From: Coriobacteriia bacterium
GTDB lineage: Bacteria > Actinomycetota > Coriobacteriia > Anaerosomatales > PHET01
Assembly (NCBI GenBank): GCA_034370385.1
Contig: JAXMKZ010000005.1
Location: 186,001-250,000 of the forward strand
Length of the DNA: 64,000 bases
Direction: 5' to 3'
Both the position numbers and the translations under genes were made by a program. This document shows positions 62,980 through 64,000 of the stretch, piece after piece; within the stretch, counting starts at the first letter, position 1, and each line of letters starts with the position of its first letter. The notes beneath the pieces are model-generated. The model saw only the letters and a program-made list of their open reading frames with translations. It was not told the DNA's origin and ran no database searches.

Positions 62980-64000
62980 ATGTGGTTCAGCCGATTGCGC
63001 AAACGTGTCGAGCGCGCGCTCATCGTTTCGTGGCGCGAGCAGCCCAGCCGTCACGACATCGAGGCTCTGCAGGCGAACATCCGCCGCGTCGGCCTTGTGA
63101 TCAGGGTCCGCTGGACCCTGATCGGCGTACTCGCGATCTTCTCGTTGCTCGCCGCCTCGGCGTACATGACGCTCATGGACGTCAGCGAACTAGCGAGTCT
63201 CATGGCCATTCCGGCGCTCAGCTTGGGCTTCGTCGTCGTCTATAACGCCTTCTACGCAGCGAACTACCGCCGGCTTGGCAACATCGCGGTATGGAACAAC
63301 CTGCAGCTGGCCCTCGATGCGGTGGTCGTCACCGTCCTCGTCTACTTCAGCGGAGGCGTGAACTCCTGGTTCTGGTCGATGTATGCGCTGTTCATCCTTG
63401 AAGCGGCGTTCATCCTGCCGCGAAGCAGGTCGGCGTGGCTGCACGCCGCCTTCAGTCTCGCGTTGCTCACCGTGGTCGAGTGGGGGGAGTTCTTCGGACT
63501 CTGGCCCCACGTGGCCATTCCCTTCGCCAACGCCGAGGTCCACACCGATTTCGTGTTCGTCTCAGTGCGTTATCTGTGGCAGGTCGCCGTGCTTCTGGGG
63601 ACCGCCTCGGTGGCGACTCAGCTTGTCGGTGAGTTCCGGCGGGAACTGGCAAGCCGCCGCTCCCAGGCGCTGATGGATGAGATGACCGGCTTGTACTCGC
63701 GTTCGTATTATCTGCGCTCCCTCGCCTCCGAGATCAGGCGCGCCGAGCGCGACGGCAGAGAGTTGCACGTGCTCTTGGTCGACATCTACCGCTTCGGCGA
63801 GTTCAACACGCGTTTCGGATACGAGCGGGGCGACGAGATGCTCGTTGCCGTCGCTGGGGCGACCTCAGCCGCGCTGATACCGACCGGCGATGCGATCGCC
63901 ACCACGAACCTGGTTTCCCGGTTCGGCGGCGAGGAGTTCGCCGTGCTCTACGCCGAGGACGAGCGACTCGACGCGGCCCCGCTGACGGCTGATGCGCTCG
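62980..64000 (+). CDS. Membrane-bound GGDEF-domain diguanylate cyclase (C-terminus beyond window)
   Basis: The frame is open from ATG 62980 to the window edge (~340 residues). Residues ~45-225 contain about six membrane helices (RWTLIGVLAIFSLLAASAYM, LASLMAIPALSLGFVVVYNA, FAVALL-type stretch), an integral sensor. The GGDEF domain begins with MDEMTGLYSRSYYLRSLASE and reaches FGGEEF; the GGEEF signature is the active form. It synthesises c-di-GMP from GTP. GAAGGGAAG lies 11 bases upstream of the ATG. The remainder and any EAL domain are outside the window. Confidence 0.88.
   Translation, partial: MWFSRLRKRVERALIVSWREQPSRHDIEALQANIRRVGLVIRVRWTLIGVLAIFSLLAASAYMTLMDVSELASLMAIPALSLGFVVVYNAFYAANYRRLGNIAVWNNLQLALDAVVVTVLVYFSGGVNSWFWSMYALFILEAAFILPRSRSAWLHAAFSLALLTVVEWGEFFGLWPHVAIPFANAEVHTDFVFVSVRYLWQVAVLLGTASVATQLVGEFRRELASRRSQALMDEMTGLYSRSYYLRSLASEIRRAERDGRELHVLLVDIYRFGEFNTRFGYERGDEMLVAVAGATSAALIPTGDAIATTNLVSRFGGEEFAVLYAEDERLDAAPLTADAL

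Overview
The window is GC-rich bacterial DNA spanning a chromosomal replication origin. The gene order gyrA - small membrane gene - gyrB - dciA - recF - dnaN - dnaA - (ATPase/HTH gene) - DnaA-box region - rpmH - rnpA - yidD - yidC - jag - parS - rsmG - parA - parB is the origin neighbourhood of Gram-positive bacteria. High GC, many GTG starts, a DciA (DUF721) protein, a PafB/PafC-type WYL pair and an AdnAB-like nuclease pair suggest Actinomycetota. Rubrerythrin, Hcp, iron-sulphur L-serine dehydratase, FeoAB and c-type cytochromes suggest an anaerobe, perhaps a Coriobacteriia/Anaerosomatales-type lineage. The taxonomy is inference. No rRNA, tRNA, insertion sequence or CRISPR array was seen.

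Layout. 1-5.8 kb: two secreted Ig-like surface proteins (minus strand, the first cut by the window edge), the larger one with a structured leader. 6.2-16.7 kb: the minus-strand replication block, gyrA to dnaA plus a GHKL-ATPase/winged-helix gene upstream of dnaA. 16.7-17.3 kb: oriC candidate with about a dozen DnaA-box-like sites and one perfect TTATCCACA. Gene direction switches here, as expected for bidirectional replication. 17.3-22.7 kb: rpmH to parB plus a YtxH protein, with two parS sites, one overlapping the rsmG start codon. 22.7-29 kb: an AddB/AddA-like helicase-nuclease pair. 29-31.1 kb: rlmN, rubrerythrin, Fur/PerR. 31.3-41.4 kb: membrane-anchored multihaem cytochrome, HtrA protease, drug transporter, Ddl, small membrane proteins, a soluble histidine kinase, sdaAA and a secreted protein. 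41.4-44 kb: a feoA-feoB-(8-Cys protein) unit behind a promoter overlapped by inverted repeats. 44-50.9 kb: GNAT, sdaAB, a membrane-anchored protein, exonuclease-DinG helicase and pafB/pafC. 51.2-54 kb: a three-gene unit starting with a PAS protein whose histidine-kinase core looks degenerate. 54-57.8 kb: a nitrosative-stress module (Crp/Fnr regulator, YgbA_NO protein, ferredoxin, Hcp, small haem protein) around an FNR-like box. 57.9-64 kb: M28 peptidase with a large insert, CcsA-type cytochrome c assembly protein and partner, RCC1-repeat secreted protein and a GGDEF protein cut by the window end.

Functional threads: DnaA, clamp, gyrase, DciA and ParABS handle replication and segregation around the origin; the AddAB/AdnAB-like pair, RecF, DinG and PafBC form a DNA-damage theme; Fur, Feo, rubrerythrin, Hcp and the cytochromes form an iron/redox/NO theme. 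Several secreted proteins end in a similar beta-rich domain. Most starts were set by Shine-Dalgarno position or by short overlaps with the upstream gene; two genes (GNAT and DinG) look leaderless.
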